Shown: positions 6,726 to 7,421 of the stretch, in pieces
Layout of the letters: every line of letters starts with the position of its first letter
Numbering within the stretch: the stretch's first letter is position 1
Origin: Microcaldota archaeon
Lineage (GTDB): Archaea; Micrarchaeota; Micrarchaeia; Micrarchaeales; Micrarchaeaceae
Reading direction: 5' to 3'
DNA: 7,421 nucleotides
Assembly (NCBI GenBank): GCA_021791775.1
Contig: JAJYVY010000031.1
Location: 1 to 7,421, forward strand
The notes under the pieces: generated by a model
Seen by the model: only the letters and a program-made list of their open reading frames with translations
Database searches by the model: none
What the model was told of the DNA's origin: nothing
Position numbers and translations under genes: made by a program

Positions 6726-6738
6726 GATAAATTTATGC
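6726..6738 (-). promoter_or_regulatory. Putative TATA box for the membrane AAA gene
   Basis: On the minus strand this reads GCATAAATTTATC. Initiation ~25 bp downstream would fall close to the ATG at 6701, giving a leaderless or nearly leaderless transcript. GGGAGG at 6720-6725 is about 19 nt from the start codon, too far to be a normal Shine-Dalgarno element. Confidence 0.5.
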
Positions 6739-6785
6739 TTTTTGGGTATTTATACCTTAGGAGGGTTCTCTATAGACTCGCACAA

Positions 6786-6794
6786 CTATATTAA
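6786..6794 (+). promoter_or_regulatory. Putative TATA box for tRNA-Tyr
   Basis: CTATATTAA lies in an AT-rich stretch (6784-6815), with its centre about 31 bp before the tRNA 5' end. This fits an archaeal TATA box with a start site a few bases upstream of the tRNA. The 119-bp gap 6702-6820 thus holds divergent promoters for the AAA gene and tRNA-Tyr. Confidence 0.45.
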
Positions 6795-6820
6795 TATTTT
6801 AACGTTTATTAAAGCTAATA

Positions 6821-6918
6821 CCCGTTGTAGCTCAATGGCAGAGCGGCCGGCTGTAGTCCGCAGTACAGCTATGCTGTTAGATACCGGCAGGTTGGGCGTT
6901 CGACTCGCTCCAACGGGA
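6821..6918 (+). tRNA. tRNA-Tyr (anticodon GUA) with 26-nt intron
   Basis: The acceptor stem CCCGTTG/CAACGGG has 7 pairs and starts with C1-G72, the archaeal/eukaryotic tyrosine identity pair. Discriminator A is at 6918 and no CCA is encoded. The D arm is GCTC/GAGC around AATGGCA. The anticodon stem GCCGG (6846-6850) pairs perfectly with CCGGC (6884-6888). The loop begins CTGTAG, giving anticodon GUA at 6853-6855. The next 26 nt do not fit a 7-nt loop and are read as an intron at 37/38 (6857-6882), with position 38 at A6883. The T arm is GGGCG/CGCTC around TTCGACT, with one G-U pair. The mature length is 72 nt. The HIT gene starts 11 bp downstream. Confidence 0.95.
6857..6882 (+). other. Intron of tRNA-Tyr at position 37/38
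   Basis: The boundaries follow from the fixed anticodon stem and the canonical archaeal 37/38 site. The intron contains a small hairpin, ACAGC-TAT-GCTGT (6865-6877). A bulge-helix-bulge can be drawn with a 5' bulge AGT (6855-6857), a 3' bulge ATA (6881-6883) and a central helix C-G, U-A, G-U plus one U-U opposition, so the motif is imperfect. It would be cut by the archaeal tRNA splicing endonuclease. Confidence 0.8.
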
Positions 6919-6929
6919 TTTGTGATATC

Positions 6930-7394
6930 ATGAGAGGGTGCATCTTCTGCAAAATAGTCGGAGGGAAACTGCCTGCCTTCAAAGTATACGAAGACAGGGA
7001 ATACTTGGCGATATTAGACAAGTTTCCAGTATCTAGGGGCCATGTATTGCTAATGCCGAAAGAGCATGCCGACAATCTCACAATGATGTCAGATGAAGCA
7101 GCCAAAGAGCTCGGCACAACCCTAAAGAGGATTACGCGGAAAGTAGACATTGCATTAAAGCCTGACGGCATAAAGGTGGTTTCAAATATAAGGGAAGCGG
7201 CAGGGCAGGAGGTATTCCACATGCATGTCCACATAATACCGGTATACGGCAAGAGCAGTGACCCCTACGCCGCCGAGATCGGCGTACAGAGAAGTACAAG
7301 ATGGAAGGATGATAAGGGCATTGTACCTGTTCAACGAGAACTTTCCAGGAAGGAAGCATCTGAATTGCTTAAATTGTTGGAAATGAAAGATTAA
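6930..7394 (+). CDS. HIT-family nucleotide hydrolase/transferase
   Basis: A 154-residue histidine-triad protein. The N-terminus CIFCKIV (Cys4, Cys7) together with His46 and His97 forms the zinc site common in HINT-like and bacterial/archaeal HIT proteins. The catalytic triad motif HMHVHIIP (97-104) contains His97, His99 and His101, and the flanking NIREAAGQEVF (86-96) is typical of the family. Members cleave nucleoside phosphoramidates, adenylylated substrates or dinucleoside polyphosphates; the exact substrate is not readable here. Residues after ~106 (basic, with RSTRWKDD) are a C-terminal extension of the short HIT core. The ATG at 6930 places CxxC at residues 4-7, as expected. It is preceded by GTGAT (6922-6926). 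The start lies 11 bp after tRNA-Tyr with no room for a separate promoter, so it may be co-transcribed with the tRNA. Confidence 0.93.
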   Translation: MRGCIFCKIVGGKLPAFKVYEDREYLAILDKFPVSRGHVLLMPKEHADNLTMMSDEAAKELGTTLKRITRKVDIALKPDGIKVVSNIREAAGQEVFHMHVHIIPVYGKSSDPYAAEIGVQRSTRWKDDKGIVPVQRELSRKEASELLKLLEMKD

Positions 7395-7421
7395 AGAACA
7401 ATAGTGAGCAAATAGTCTTGT

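Noticed and set aside
6742..6933. 63-codon open frame running through tRNA-Tyr
   Set aside because: It covers the tRNA promoter and the whole tRNA. Its apparent protein has no motif and depends on translating the tRNA.
6869..7252. 127-codon open frame on the minus strand
   Set aside because: It is antisense to the HIT gene and overlaps the tRNA; the HIT frame has the histidine triad.

Overview
The window looks archaeal. Both tRNA genes lack an encoded CCA. The tRNA-Tyr has a C1-G72 pair and a small intron between positions 37 and 38. AT-rich TATA-like elements sit about 25-30 bp upstream of the tRNAs, sodN and the AAA gene. Proteins include a Dph6-type diphthamide synthase and a CDC48-like tandem AAA+ ATPase. 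A DPANN lineage such as Micrarchaeota is my tentative guess, from the mixture of compact archaeal genes and a bacterial-looking sodN-sodX pair; the sequence alone does not settle the taxon.

Layout. (1) Positions 1-2949, plus strand: a tightly packed run of three genes with gaps of 18 and 10 bp. These are the C-terminal part of a metallo-beta-lactamase-fold hydrolase cut by the window edge, the ATP-pyrophosphatase Dph6 that completes diphthamide on elongation factor 2, and a full-length NodU/TobZ-type O-carbamoyltransferase. (2) Positions 2950-3128: tRNA-Val(UAC) with its own TATA-like element, then the TATA element of sodN. (3) Positions 3129-3938, plus strand: a nickel superoxide dismutase precursor (sodN) and its S26-type maturation protease (sodX), 12 bp apart. 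Together they should make and mature a cytoplasmic Ni-SOD. (4) Positions 3939-6701, minus strand: a 920-residue protein with a polytopic membrane region followed by two AAA+ modules. It converges on sodX with no intergenic base at all. (5) Positions 6702-6820: a divergent promoter region. (6) Positions 6821-7394, plus strand: intron-containing tRNA-Tyr(GUA), followed 11 bp later by a HIT-family nucleotide hydrolase.

There is no gene-free stretch longer than about 180 bases, and I see no CRISPR array, insertion sequence or long repeat. The strongest points for a second look are the multi-pass membrane CDC48-like ATPase, which I do not recognise as a described family, and the complete Ni-SOD maturation cassette in an archaeon with altered second-sphere residues.
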